A stretch of 64,000 nucleotides of DNA from Chrysaora quinquecirrha (GCA_014526335.1 JACTAT010000007.1:62001-126000), one strand, 5' to 3'. Positions 40,870 to 53,393 are shown, counted from the first letter of the stretch. The notes: generated by a model from the sequence alone, not told the origin. Made by a program: numbers and translations.

Positions 40870-43853
40870 ATTAGGATGCCGGTAATTGAAAGGGCTGAAA
40901 TGTGGAATGTTTGAATGGGAGGGTTGCGAATGGGAAGTTTTCCAAGTAATGTGGAGGATACCAGTAATGTGAAGGGTACAAGTATGTGAAGGGGGGCCCT
41001 ATCTGAGGAATGTGGGGAAAGGGGAGGGTTTTAAAGGGTTTGGGGGGGGTTTTTTAAAGTGTGAAGGGGTTGGTTTTTTTTTCAGAAAAGAAGGAAAGTA
41101 ATTTGGAGGCCATCTTTCATAATTTTAAAAAGGGGGAAAATTTTAATGTGGGGAAATAGTAGGGTACAAGTAGGGAGGGGTTTTAATACGGAGGGATTTT
41201 AATGGGGAAATGGAGGGGTTTAAAGAAGGGGGAAGGGGGGTTTTTCAAAATTGGGGCGGAAAAGGGGGGTTTTTTAAATGGAAGGGTGGAAGGGGAATGT
41301 GGAGGCTTTTTAAAGTAAGGGTGGGGAATGGGAGGGAATATGGGGGGTTTTGGAATTTTGGGATGGGGGGAAATAATGGGGGGGAATTTTTGGAGGGGGA
41401 AATAATTAGGATTTTTTGGAAAGGGGAAGTTGGGACTTTTTGTAATTGGGGTCAAGTAATGGGGGTTTTTCGGTTTTTTGGGGGTCAGAATTGGGGGGTT
41501 GTTTTTAGGAATTTGAGGGTTTTGGGGTATTTTCGGGAAAATTGGGGGTTTAAATTGGGGGATTTTGGGGGGTTGTGGGGGCCCAGTAATTGAAGGGTTG
41601 TAAGTAATTTTTTTTTTAGTAATTTGGGGCGAATTTAGGGAAATTTTTGTTTTTGGGAAAGGGGGAAATTTTTGGGGTTTTTTCGATTAAGGGTAAAATT
41701 TGGAGGTTTTTGTTGGGGAAGGGCCAAAGAATTGGGGGACTTTTCCGAATTGGGGTAGTGTGGGGGTTTTTCTTTTAAATGAAGGTTTTTAATTTGGGGG
41801 ATGGGGAATGGGAGGGAAATTTGAAGAATGGGGGGACTAATTGGTTTTAATGGGAGAAATTTTGGAGATTGGGGGTTTTTAATTTAGGGTGGGAAAATTA
41901 GGAATGTTTTGGGGGTAATTGGGGGGGTATTTAGTAAGCTTAAGGAAAGAGGGAAGCGTTTTGGGAGTAAATGTGGGGAAAAGGGTTTTTAAATTTTGAA
42001 TCAAATTAGGGCGGTTCAGGTTTTAAATTTTAAATTTCCCCACTTAAAATTGGGGGTTTTTTAAAACAACTTCCCAAATCCCATTTATTTGGGGGTTTTT
42101 TTAAAAAATGGCCCAAAAATTTTTTTAAAGATTAAAGGGGATTTCCCTGAAAAAAAAGGAACCCAAACTTAAAAACCCTAAATTTCCAAAAAAAAATGGG
42201 GTGGTTTTTTTAATTTTTAAAATTTAAAGTTTATTTTTTCATTATTTTCCAATTGAAAAAATTTAAAACCATTTAAAAAATTAAATTGCCTTTATGGTTT
42301 TTAATTTCCCCCAAGGAATTTCGGGCGTTAAAGGGGCAAAAGGTTGGGAAGGGCAAAGTTTGTAATTTAAGGGCCCTTCAGTCCATGGGACCTTTTATAA
42401 ATTTTCCCAAAAATAAATTTCTAAAAAAATTTAAAATACCAAATTTTCCCCCTAAAAAATTTCAAACCATGGGGCCCGCATTTTATTCCCAAAATTAAAA
42501 AAGATTTAAAAATTTTTAAAGGGGAAAAAAATTTTAAATATTGTTATAAAGGGGTTTTTTTTTAAGGGTTTCCAAAGAGGAATTGAAAATTTTAAAAACC
42601 CCTTAAAGCCTTTTAATTTAGGGCCCCTTTTTTATTTTACAAAACAAATTTAAAAAAGGGGAAAAACCCTTTTTTTCAAAATCGAAAAAAATTTTAAACC
42701 CAAAAAAATTTTAAGGGAAAATAAAATAAACACCCCAAATCCTTTAAAATTTTTCCCCCTTTAAAGGTAAATTTCCTTAAATTTGAAAAAACCCTAAATT
42801 TTTTTTTCTTTTCCCCAAAGATTTCTTAAAAAAGAAATTTTAATTAAAATTTAAGCAAACAAATTTATTTTAAGGAAAAACAGTTTTCTTTTGCTTTAAA
42901 ATCCCCAAAAGACAAATTTTAATTAGGGTTTTTTCCCTATTTTGAAAATTTTCAAATTTGGGTTTTGATTTATTAAAAAAATTTTAAGCAAAGCCTAAAA
43001 AAAATGAAAGTTTAAAAATTTAAAAAATTATTTAAATTTAATTCTTTTAAACCTTTAATTTTTAAAACGCAAAATTATAAAATTTTTTTTTTTCCCGATT
43101 TTCTTTTAAAAACCCCTTTAAAAGTCAAATTTTGGGAAGGAAGAAAGGTAAAAATAAATTCCTCTTAGATTTAAATACTTTCCCTTTTTTTTTTTCTTTT
43201 TCAAAATAAAAAAACCAAAATTTAAAAAAAATTTTAAATTTAAAAATTTCAAATTAAATTTTGGGTTTTAACTTTTAAAATTTTAAAAACCCAAAAAGAA
43301 AAGTTTTTTATTTAAAAAGGCAATTTAAAATAATTTTTAAACCCCCTTTTTTAATTTTAAAATAGGAAATTTACCCATAAGGTCTTAAAAACCAAATAAA
43401 AATTTTTTAAATTTCCCAAATTCTTTTATTCTGAACCAAAATTTAAAAAATTTTAAAAATTTAAAAATTTAAATTTAAAAATTTTTACAAAAATTTTTTT
43501 TGTTAATTTAGTAAAAAAAATTTTTTTCCCTTTCAATTTAAAACTTATTCTTTTAATAAAAAGGCAATTTAAGAAATTTAAATAAAAATTTACCATATTT
43601 GGAAACAAATTTTGGGGTTTAACCTTTAAAATTTGCCTTTCAAATTTGCCTTAAAATTTCTTTCCAATTTTTTTTCCCCAAATTTTAAAAAATGACCCCT
43701 TGTAAACGGGGCCCTTTTAAAAGAAACATTTTTATAAGGGAATAAAAAATTAAAAATTTAAAAAAAGGCAAAATGCAAATTTCTTTAAAAGCCCTTAAAA
43801 ACACTTTAAAGGGAAAAAAGAAATCTTTTAAAAAGTTTCTTTTTAAAACCCCG
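40870..43853. other. low-quality block over 22-bp minisatellite
   Basis: From 40890 the 22-bp minisatellite motif (GTAATGTGGAGG...) is still readable. By about 41050 it degrades to runs of G, A and T, and after 42000 to A/T homopolymer texture like 5327-7815. Clean sequence returns abruptly at 43854. This is probably unpolished gap fill. Open frames here (for example near 41200, 42300 and 43700) are artefacts. Confidence 0.75.
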
Positions 43854-44175
43854 TTTCTTGTATCAATCGACTTTTGTTTAGCCGAATTGTACAACTAATA
43901 AGCATCATGTTAATTAATTTGACGTCAACATGGCTTCAAGAAATCGGAATCCCGTCGCTTTCATTTCCATTCTACTACCTATTTACCTATTATTGAATTC
44001 TTTTAATTCATAATGTTTTTGAAATTTTTTTCGCGGAGGACACTCGCCGGAAAATGCCGATTACAAAGATACCTTTTGTTTTTCAGTCCGTGGAGTGGTT
44101 CTTGAGTTATAAGCGAACATATATACATACATACATACATACACACACACAAACAGTTCTGTTTTATATTTATAG
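43854..44175 (+). repeat. LINE-type 3' tail, uninterrupted copy
   Basis: Matches 16775-16932 joined to 17354-17510, with TTCATAA once at about 44008-44014. It ends in an (ATAC)n tail followed by an ACAC run. It serves as the empty site for the hammerhead SINE dimer insertion. Confidence 0.85.
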
Positions 44176-44189
44176 ATATCATGTAATGG

Positions 44190-44425
44190 TGGTAATGAAA
44201 AAAATACATTGGAGAATCTGGTGACTCGTTAAGACAAAATCTTGCTCCCCCAGTATCGAAAAACTTTCATTAGCAAGCATATAGCAGAATGCGCAAAAGC
44301 GAAAACATCCAATGTTTAGGATATGTCCCTTATTCAAGTTGCATAATCAAGATGAAACCTTTCGTAAGGAAAGGGAAAACTATTTTATAATGAAGTATAA
44401 ACCTGCACTAAGCAAATAACCAATT
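44190..44425 (+). pseudogene. GIY-YIG endonuclease remnant
   Basis: The + frame contains KYIGESGDSLRQNLAPPVSK, matching the YIG core and the helix after it (YIGETGRSLRQR-type). In other frames are a KHIAECAKAKT piece, DMSLIQVA and, at about 44390, MKYKPALSK (the 'yKP.LN' end). Stops and shifts are frequent. It is a Penelope or related GIY-YIG retroelement tail, decayed. Confidence 0.55.
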
Positions 44426-46546
44426 AATATTTACAATTTCGATTAAGCCCCGCTATGAAGATCATGGTTGATGCAGATTATTTATAATGTTTCTAATTAA
44501 TTGTACATTTGTGCCTAATTTAAGTGGCAAATAGCGAAAAATGGGACAAAATGTTTAAAAAAGGACAACAATATCGTATTGAGTGCCCTCAATTCGTGCT
44601 GTTTGCAAAATGTTATTTAAATTTTGAGCATTTTCAGCCATATGTCCATTGTTGCAAATGTTTTTTCTACTGTATTCGTATCGCATTTTAGAGCCTCATA
44701 GTTGGACAGGTTGACAGATTTTTCGACAAAGGAGCAATGAATCATAAGAAATTCCCCAGATATTTGTTATTTGCGAATGTTTTATTCAGTATTGAGCCTT
44801 TTCTGTTATCAGTACAAAGTTGAAAATATACTTTTAACTTGTGCTGCTTTTAGAGCACAATAGTGTTACAGGATGACAAAATTTGGAAAAGTGATAGCAG
44901 ATTCGAAATCAGAGACCAAAATGTGACTTTTGTGCCAAATGTTGTTCTTTGGGTTGACTTTGATTTTTGCATTGAAGTGGGACCTGAAAATTAAAAAAAG
45001 GGACACAGCACGTGAGAGGGTTAAGTCATTATCTAAAGGGAATTGTCTTTCAAAGAATTACTCTAGAATCAAATGGAAAGGGTTGAAAGGCTTGAATGGG
45101 TGGAAAGGGTTCAATACGTTGTTGATGTTTGATGTATGATGACCCTAGAATGAACCTTGCATTGCCATCATGTCAGAAATTCAAATCTGGCTATTCAAAT
45201 TGTCTGAATTACACAACATTGATCTTTCTTGGGCGGTGTCGAAGGTAAACCAAGAAAATTAAGACTCTGTCAACCGTTGATAAGAAACGAATTTGAAAAT
45301 CGAAAAACAATAACCTGTTCTGTCTCCTTAGGTCAAAACAAATGAGTACCTCCACGCAATTCTTTTTCCCATTATATTATAGAGCTATGTGTAAAGAGTG
45401 ATTTTAAAAAAATATCTTTTATCTGAAAGCATTTTCAAATTTTGTAGAACTTTGCTCCGATTGGAACATTCTTCATCCGGAAGATTGCTTGTTAGAAAAA
45501 ACCAAAGAGTTCAGGTATTATTACACCTATACCTAAACGAATATAATAAGAAAAAATAGAATCATAGCCTATCAGTAATTTCCAAGGTAGCACAATAAAA
45601 TCTGCACAAAGCAAAGAGAATAGGTGCCCTGTGGCTATGTACAGAGCAAGCTTTGGCACACTTGCATTAGGTCGCAAATGTGTTTATTCAGTAAGCGCAA
45701 TACAGCTTTGCACCTGCTGTCTCGAAAATTTACGGGACGTGGACAGTAAAAATTTGCTCAACGTGCCTCAGCTAGGCAATGTGGACCCAAACTGGGCACA
45801 GCAGGAATGTGCTGCGTACAGTTATTTGCTCAAACCATTGAAGCAGTAAAGCCTAATTATGATTACATTGTATTATCAGCATTAGCCTTCGAACAGACTG
45901 ACTGGCTGAATCAAAAACAAAAATCTATAGTACATGATTATTGGTTGAAAAAGTTCTTTGTCATGGATTGAAAAGTACTTGCGGATCAAAAAATTACGTG
46001 ACTATTTGGGTAACCCCTGATCATCAGTGTCAACTGTAAAATCTCGACCAGTAGCAATTACACTATCATTTTTAATCCCAAATGCATATTGTAGTTTTCT
46101 TGGCATTCCTCGTAAATTTTTAAAGATAATTTCAGTCTGAAAAAGTCCCATCTTCCTCTACAATATTTAGCTGCATCGCGTAAATAAACAGGTAATGCAA
46201 GAAGGATGATTTGTCTTCTTTTAGTTTTTGGTGCCCGTAGCATATCATGTACAGTTATAAACAAGCAAACACTGATGCGTTAATTAAGCCCCTTTCGCAT
46301 AAGCCCTCGTCTAAGAATTTATGTATTTAAATAAGCACTTTTCAAATTAGCCTCCAGATACGATTGATACGTTTGAACGTCTGCAAACATTTAATTAAAT
46401 GTTTCTCGAATGAATAACAATCTAGGAATTATTATATTGATAAGCCTCCCGTTAACGAGTCTCATTCCAAATTTTTTTCTGCAATTTAGCCTCTCCTGGA
46501 TTAACCCACATATAATACTTTACGAGTAACCAACTCTCATAGAACC
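44426..46546. other. no recognisable gene
   Basis: AT-rich sequence. Open frames of 60-72 codons (44930, 45492, 45631, 46058) have no motif that I can defend. No terminal repeats detected. Confidence 0.5.
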
Positions 46547-48377
46547 CAGGGGCGGATCCAGCATAAAAACGGGACAGTTGCTCACGGGGGACCGGGGCGG
46601 AGCCCCCGGAAAATTTTTGGGACCACGCCCTTTTTTATTTGGGACCACACCCTTTTTCATTTGAGGAAACACCCTTTTTATTCGGGGAAACACCCTTTTT
46701 ATTCAGGGAAACACCCTTTTTATTTGGGGAAACGCCCTTTTTCGTTGGGGAAGCGCCCTTTTTCGTTGGGGCACCTCCTACTACCAGACAGTGCCTTGAA
46801 GATTAAAAATAACTACTATAAGGCTACGATACGACAAAACTGTAATATTGTACAGCTCAATACTTGTAACACAACGAAGATACATTGATAAGCCTGCATG
46901 TCCAATTAATGCAATGGAAGCTGCGTTACAAACAATTGCCATTTGCCAGAGTTCTATAGAGCAAGAGCATTAGTTCATTATGATTATGTATTGTAAGAAA
47001 ATTGCTGCCTTATCTCTGTTATCAATTTAATTACGGTAAAGTATGTAAAAGTATGGTTTACAGCATAATATATTCTAATTGCTTATTACAAAATTCCTAA
47101 CTAACTTCGATATGTATTTTTAAGAAAAACAAAACTCGTAATGAGTCGTTAATATAGACAAACCAAAGAACACTGTCAGATTCTAAAAATACGCCCACTG
47201 TTGTACTCAAAGAAACGGTTGTACTGTACACGGTAAGCCTCAATCACACAACAGAACTGGCGGGCCTATCAAGAATTTCAAGAAAACTCTTGGAGGATTC
47301 ACTTAGAAATTATATTGGCAAAACAAAGAGGATATAGATACACAGGCAATAACTAATCTAAAACTTGAAAAATCTTAAGCTTTTGAAGAAATTTATCGCG
47401 AAATAAATCGAGAATAAATTTTGAAAAAGAATAAATCCTATCATCGACCGAAGTTACATTTCCTCCTTTCCTACTTCCTTCCTACTAAAAATGAGCTTTT
47501 TCAGACTTTTATCTGTCGATGAAGCATTAATGAAAATAATCAAACAAAAAGCCGATTTTAGGAATATGATAAAGAGACATAAGTTGACCTTCAAGTCTAT
47601 TTTTTTACCTTACGGTGCGAAGGTTACCACATCTTTCCCTCTGACTCGCTGGGAACTTCATGTCCGAAAAATCTCCTTTTCTATTACTCTGCTACATTCA
47701 TTGATAATTCCAGAAATATCATCAGATTTACCAGGATTATTTAATATTATATAGAGCTTTTCAAGCACACTTTCAGGTTTACTACAGACACTACAGGCAG
47801 CCATTTCACTGCATCAACCGAATTGCTACTCAACCTGCTTGTCGTCCTCGTCACTGCTGCCAATGCACGTTGGGTAAAATGCACTATTTTCAAGCAATAT
47901 AATTGGATAACTAGAAATTTCAAAACCAGAGAGTTGCTCGAGGTTGCTCCCGCTCAAACGGAGACAATGAGAGCACCCTCAATGCCAGGTTTTGATTGGT
48001 TGCTTTAATCACGGTTGCTCAGTATGCAGTAAACGACTGGCCCAAGGTTGCTCCCGCCAATTCTGAAAACTCGAGAAGCCATTGGAGGAGAGCAACATTT
48101 TCTGTCTATTGATTGGTTCATTTAAACAGTGAAGCATTATTCCAGTCTGGAAATTAGCAGAAACGACCATTGAATTCCTAAAGAAATGTAAATCTGCCTC
48201 CGCAGTGGTTAATTCAATATTGAATTATGAAACTTTTAACGAAGAAGGGATATCAATAAATTTAGTTCGCGCAGTGAAACATGAAAACAAACATTGAAAA
48301 CAAAAAAATCGACTTTCGTTAGTTGAAAAATTTGACAGTTGCTTGAGCAACTCTAGCAACCCCTGGATCCGCCCCTG
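46547..48377. mobile_element. 1.83-kb DNA element, CAGGGGCGGATCCAG ends
   Basis: A perfect 15-bp terminal inverted repeat lies at 46547-46561 and 48363-48377. This terminal sequence is common in invertebrate hAT-like non-autonomous elements. Just inside the left end (46616-46770) are seven or eight 20-bp repeats of GGGGAAACACCCTTTTTAT, a G-rich/C-rich subterminal array. A partial - strand frame is the only coding trace. The right end abuts the first unit of the 97-bp array. Confidence 0.75.
47658..47804 (-). pseudogene. short CxxC-starting ORF in the DNA element
   Basis: From the ATG at 47804 the - strand reads MAACSVCSKPESVLEKLYII and on through IFRT to a TGA at 47658-47660. The same frame stays open past the stop with SSQRVRGKDVVTFAP to a TAA near 47616. 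An N-terminal C-x2-C and an amphipathic helix are visible, but no known domain. It may be a decayed accessory ORF or host-derived N-terminus carried by the transposon. Confidence 0.35.
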
Positions 48378-49040
48378 AAATTCTCATATATGCCTGGGTT
48401 GCCGGGTTGACGGGTTGACGAATATGATACACAGTGTATTATGATTATGATGACTGAGGATTGAGCAAACTTTGAATTTCTCATACATGCCTGGGTTGCC
48501 GGGTTGACGGGTTGACGAATATGAAACACAGTGTATTATGATTATGATGACTGAGGATTGAGAAAACTTTGAAATTCTCATATATGCCTGGGTTGCCGTG
48601 TTGACGGGTTGACGAATATGATACACAGTGTATTATGATTATGATGACTGAGGATGGACAAAACTTTGAAATTCTCATATATGCCTGGGTTGCCGGGTTG
48701 AAGGGTTGACGAATATGATACACAGTGTATTATGGTTATGATGACTGAGGATTGAGAAAACTTTGAAATTCTCATATATGCCTGGGTTGCCGGGTTGACG
48801 GGTTGACGAATATGATACACAGTGTATTATGATTATGATGACTGAGGATTGAGAAAACTTTGAAATTCTCATATATGCCTGGGTTGCCGGGTTGACGGGT
48901 TGACGAATATGATACACAGTGTATTATGATTATGATGACTGAGGATTGAGAAAACTTTGAATTTCTTATACATGCCTTGGTTGACGGGTTGACGGGTTGA
49001 CGAATATGATACACAGTGTATTGTAATTATGTTTTTTTTA
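48378..49040. repeat. 97-bp tandem array, left arm, about 6.8 copies
   Basis: The unit contains ATGCCTGGGTTGCCGGGTTG, ACGGGTTGACGAATATGATA, CACAGTGTATTATGATTATG and GACTGAGGATTGAG. Copies are over 90% alike by eye and start every 97 bp from 48384. Because 97 is not a multiple of 3, the open frame cycles through three phases, so the apparent 80-residue frames are artefacts. The same array is inverted at 54655-55790. Confidence 0.95.
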
Positions 49041-49924
49041 TTAATTCGACGCAATATCCAAAGATACATGGTCTAAAATTAAAATAACAGAACAAAACAA
49101 ATTATTGAAGCTGAATTAGCTACTAAAAGAATTCTAAAAGACACGAGAAATTAATTGATATATCAACCGTCGGGACTAAATTCAAGGTGTTTGTTATAGG
49201 TTTTTGTAACAAATTTTCTGAGGATTTGTAGAAAAATGTTGTCTTCATTTGACATTAGAAAAACATAATTTTGCTCTGACGCTGGAATGTTCATAAAGTT
49301 AGGTAGACTTCAAAATTCAAAAATTGTCTACGTTCAATTTCGTACTTTTTGCAATCTACAGGAAGAGGAAACACGCGCATAAGGACAACGAAGGTGCCAA
49401 CAAAACATACTGCTTGATTTTAGGAGATATAAAAGAACGATGATAAGATATAGCCAGGTGACAAATCACAAATACCATCAACAGAATTGAAAACAAAAAC
49501 TACCAACATGCAAAGACCACCCTGGCAAGGACGAAGATACAAACTAGTGAGAAAACACGTTTCTTCTTGTTCTATAAGAATTCAATCGGATTCAATATAC
49601 TACTACCCTAAAAACAAGGATTGACAAAACTTTGCGACTCGCTTTGCACCTCTCTTTATAAATGTATAACTAATTATCAAAAGCCAAATTTCATGGACTA
49701 ACTGTATACATAGTACACATGAAAGCCAACGACTTTCTGTTCTGTTCTCAAGTTTAGATTTTTGCCGCCCCAGACAACATCAGAGATCCTCCTGTGGTTC
49801 ATTACGACAGCAAAGATAACATCTTGTTGTGCGTTTACAATCGACATAGTATTACCGTGTGGTCATGCCCTGTTCTTGTCCAATCAGTGGCTCTTCTCAG
49901 GCCTCGCCTCTTCCTCACCCCATC

Positions 49925-50180
49925 TAATGTCTGTGCAGTACGGTGGCGGATGTGCAGTACGGTGATGGATTTTCAGTATGGTCGGGGGATACCATGATTG
50001 CCGTGGGAGGCATCTCAGAGTATGGTGGTGGATGTTTAGTACGGTGGGGGATATCATATATCCAGTACGTTGGGGGATACCATGATGCCTGTGGGGGGAT
50101 ACTAAGATTGCCGTGGCGGATATTCAGTACAGTGGGAGGATATCTCTGAGTACGGTGGGGGGTGTTCAGTACGGTGGGGG
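49925..50180. repeat. AGTACGGTGG minisatellite, about 20-bp unit
   Basis: About a dozen units of CAGTACGGTGGGGGAT(A) with variants carrying ATCATGATTGCC. It resembles the 24.5-kb satellite in form (AGTANNGTGGNGGATATCA) but differs in sequence. It is present only in the left arm of the large palindrome. Confidence 0.88.
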
Positions 50181-50519
50181 TAAAATATGTTCTAATCAAC
50201 TAAATCATGGTAAATCAGAGACGGGGGCTAAATATTTCTGCGTCAGCAACAATCGTCGAGCCTCTGTTTATTTCAAGTGATATTCTTAGCTTCTCAAAGC
50301 TCAATGGGATACAAATGGGATGCAAGTACTTCGTTTCGCAAATTTTGGTTGATTTCAATACCGAAACTTGAGCTAATTTTCCTCATTAGCGCACTACTGT
50401 ACTTTTACAGCACAATTGGAGACTTAAAGAACGCCAATGCCAACAATATAACGCTCGTTTTCTTGAAAAATTACCCAGCTGTAGCCCTTGTCACTGAGGT
50501 CTTTGCACAGAGTTCTTGT

Positions 50520-51125
50520 ATCTTTTGCACCCAAGTGCTTATGTTACGCATCCGAGTGTTAGGGCTTGTATCAAAGGGGTTAATGCATTACTCCAAATCT
50601 TCTGTATCCAAGTGCTTTATTTTTGCATCCAAGTGCTTATGTTACGCATCTGAGTGTTAGGGCTTGTATCAAAGGGGTTAATGCATTATTCCAAATCTTC
50701 TGTAAACAAGTGCTTTATTTTTGCATCCAAGTGCTTATGTTACGCATCTGAGTGTTAGGGCTTGTATCAAAGGGATTAATGCATTACTCCAAATCTTCTG
50801 TATCCAAGTGCTTTATTTTTGCATCCAAGTGCTTATGTTACGCATCTGAGTGTTAGGGCTTGTATCAAAGGGGTTAATGCATTACTCCAAATCTTCTGTA
50901 TCCAACTGCTTTATTTTTGTATCCAAGTGCTTATGTTATGCATCCGAGTGTTAGGGCTTGTATCAAAGGGGTTAATGCATTATTCCAAATCTTCTGTATC
51001 CAACTGCTTTTTTTTGTATCCAAGTGCTTATGTTATGCATCCGAGTGTTAGGGCTTGTATCAAAGGGGTTAATGCATTATTCCAAATCTTCTGTATCGAA
51101 CTGCTTTATTTTTGCATCCAAGTGA
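50520..51125. repeat. 98-bp tandem array, about 6 copies
   Basis: GTGTTAGGGCTTGTATCAAA recurs at about 50556, 50654, 50752 and onward, each unit also with TTAATGCATTA(C/T)TCCAAATCTT and CCAAGTGCTTTATTTTTGCA. Sequence is unrelated to the 97-bp array although the period is nearly the same. Confidence 0.93.
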
Positions 51126-51174
51126 CCTGTTTTTCAAAGCCGTATCCATACAATATGAAGCAGAAAAACCACCC

Positions 51175-51560
51175 AAATAAGCACCACAGTACACAAAAAA
51201 CCCCATCTCAACAAACATAATTATCCGCCACATCAAGCATAATAACCTACCACAGTAGTGCTTATCCACCACAGTACGCAAAAAACCCCACCACAAAAAG
51301 CATAATAACACACCACATCAAGCATAACAACCTACTACAGTACGCAAAATACACCACCACAGTAGTGCTTATCCACCACAGTGCGCAAAAAACCCCACCA
51401 CAACAAGCATAATAACCCACCACAGTAGTGCTTATCCACTTCAGTACGCAAGAAACCCCCATCACAACAAGCATAATAACCCACCAAATCAAGCATAACA
51501 ACCCACCACAGTACGCAAAATTCACCACCACAGTAGTGCTTATCCACAACAGTTGTGCGT
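51175..51560. repeat. CCACCACAGTA tandem repeat, irregular
   Basis: Variable combinations of CCACCACAGTAGTGCTTATC, CAGTACGCAAAAAACCCC and ACAACAAGCATAATAACC. Units of about 64-110 bp follow directly after the 98-bp array. The Trp/Val/Leu-rich frames on the - strand are repeat by-products. Confidence 0.9.
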
Positions 51561-51900
51561 ATAGATTCGCTAGCGTGAAGATAAGAAAACTAAAATTAAC
51601 GCGAGGACGCGATTTTGTTTGAGGTCTATATCAGTATCGTCCTTTACAGACACCGTTTTAAATTGTTCACTTCGAACATTGAGAGATATATTTGATGAAT
51701 AAATGATACACTCAAACAATGCGTGAGTTAAACACTTTCATAGGCAGCGAGACACCCGCATACATAAAGAACCTTGTAGCTGAAATTTCTCCAAAATAAG
51801 AAAGGATTTTCACTGCCCCATCTGTCATTGGATGAGGAAGAGATATATATTTCATACCTCTGAGAAGAAGCAGAGCTATGAAACATGGCATCATAAGGGT

Positions 51901-52092
51901 ACAGTAGAGCATCACCAAACAAGCATTCTTTTATATACTTAGGTTGGGGCACAATGACATCACAAAGTTGGCATACTTGGATTTTGCAAAATAACGGCTT
52001 AATTTTGCAAGAAAACGGTCGTCATTTTTGTGATGTCATTGTGCCCCAACCCAGAAACCTAAGTGTTTGCTTGTTTGGTGATGCTCTACTGT
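51901..52092. repeat. 66-bp inverted repeat with 60-bp loop
   Basis: ACAGTAGAGCATCACCAAAC (51901) to CACAAA (51966) is inverted at 52027-52092, with small indels. GGTTGGGGCACAATGACATC marks the inner part. It can form a long hairpin and looks like a small foldback or MITE. It lies in the centre of the large palindrome. Confidence 0.85.
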
Positions 52093-53041
52093 ACTTTAGG
52101 TTAAACACAATGGCATCACAAAATACAAAACAATAAATCATAGCGAACTTGAATGATTTTGGCACCACAATTGCCCATTATGCCCCAGAAAAGCGGTTTT
52201 AAAGGTCCATTCACTCGGAAAAAGTCAGTTATTCCTACATAATACCATCTGAGAGTTTGTCTTGTTACAGGCTTGAAAAATTTTTAACGTTAAAGGTAAG
52301 TTTTGTACATTAACGAAGCAAGGTTTTTCTTCAAGGTAATTTTAAATGCGTTAATTGGGAAAGTATGCCAACCAAGTATGCAAACTTTAGAACTCGGAAG
52401 TGTGGACTACGCATTACTGGGCCATTCCTATAAATATTTGATGAGGGGTGTACTGTAAACTCGTGAGTGAAGTGAGTGCAATACTCATCAGTAGTGCAAG
52501 GAGCTTTGTAGCCCTCTGCTGGCCATCTTACATTCTATAGATCGCAGATTGCCTGAAATTTTACAATTTTTTCTTTGCAAAGAAAACATTCAAAGCGAGG
52601 TTCTATACAAAAAGATATAAATTGCATTTTAAGTATCTTTATACATTCATACCGAATCAGAAGATTTGGATTGGAGTAATGCATAACCCTTTCGATTCAT
52701 GCTTTGACACTAACGCATAAAATACTCTTAAGTGCCTAATTGCCGTCCCCCCGCTAATAAGTTTTGCATTAACATTAATGTAGATATTTCTTACTTAGTC
52801 TGCTGGGATCTTTTAAGCGAAAATTTTCACTTTTACTCTCTATTATTCATTAGAAATTTGGATTTCCTTGCCGTACAAGCACTGCATTTCAGGAGTTTCG
52901 AGAGTCGAGACAACGTTTGTCAAGCAAATTCCGACTCCCCCCTTTATTCCGAACCCCATCAATTAAATTTTGGGCGAAGTTCCAGCCCCCGCCTATTCCG
53001 ACCCCCACAAAGTTGTAGTAGGAACAGCTACTTCATGTAAA

Positions 53042-53393
53042 TGTAACGTATGTCTTGTTGCACGCTATGATCTTTCTATGCCTTCTATCTATTTACGTTA
53101 GTACTTGTACGTCATTATAACTAGAACTTTCTGCTAGAACATAGTTGGATGTATAATTTCTATCTGCGCAATAGATCATGTGACTTGTAAATACTATAAC
53201 TTAGAAACTCTGTAAATAAGTAGTCAATCAGTAAAAAGTCAGTACGCAGTCAGTATGAAGTTAACATAGAGTCAGTTGATCAGACATGATAGAGAATCGT
53301 CTCTCAAATGTCGTCTGACTCAGTGTGTTCTCTGCGCGCACGTAAAACTCAAGCAGCAGCTTAAGATCTTTTGCTACGAACGATCCTGGCTAC
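53042..53393. mobile_element. possible solo LTR
   Basis: The 352-bp stretch starts TGTAACG and ends GGCTACA (TG...CA). It contains AAATAA and several CAGTCAGTA-like repeats in the middle, as LTRs often do. No target duplication, no second LTR and no coding region support it, so it is only a candidate. Confidence 0.25.

Noticed and set aside
41183..41593. 127-residue Gly/Trp-rich + frame and 90-residue Pro-rich - frame
   Set aside because: Both are translations of the degraded 22-bp satellite in low-quality sequence.
46058..46264. - strand frame with PKTKRRQIILLALPVYLRDA, possible gag-like exon
   Set aside because: Suggestive of a gag helix but short, without neighbouring retroelement motifs or splice sites.
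48384..49069. Series of 80-residue frames with a 97-bp step
   Set aside because: The 97-bp unit makes frames cycle through phases. Repeated frames follow from the tandem repeat, and the mirrored set at 54.7-55.8 kb is the same array inverted. No CRISPR-like spacers exist: the whole unit repeats.
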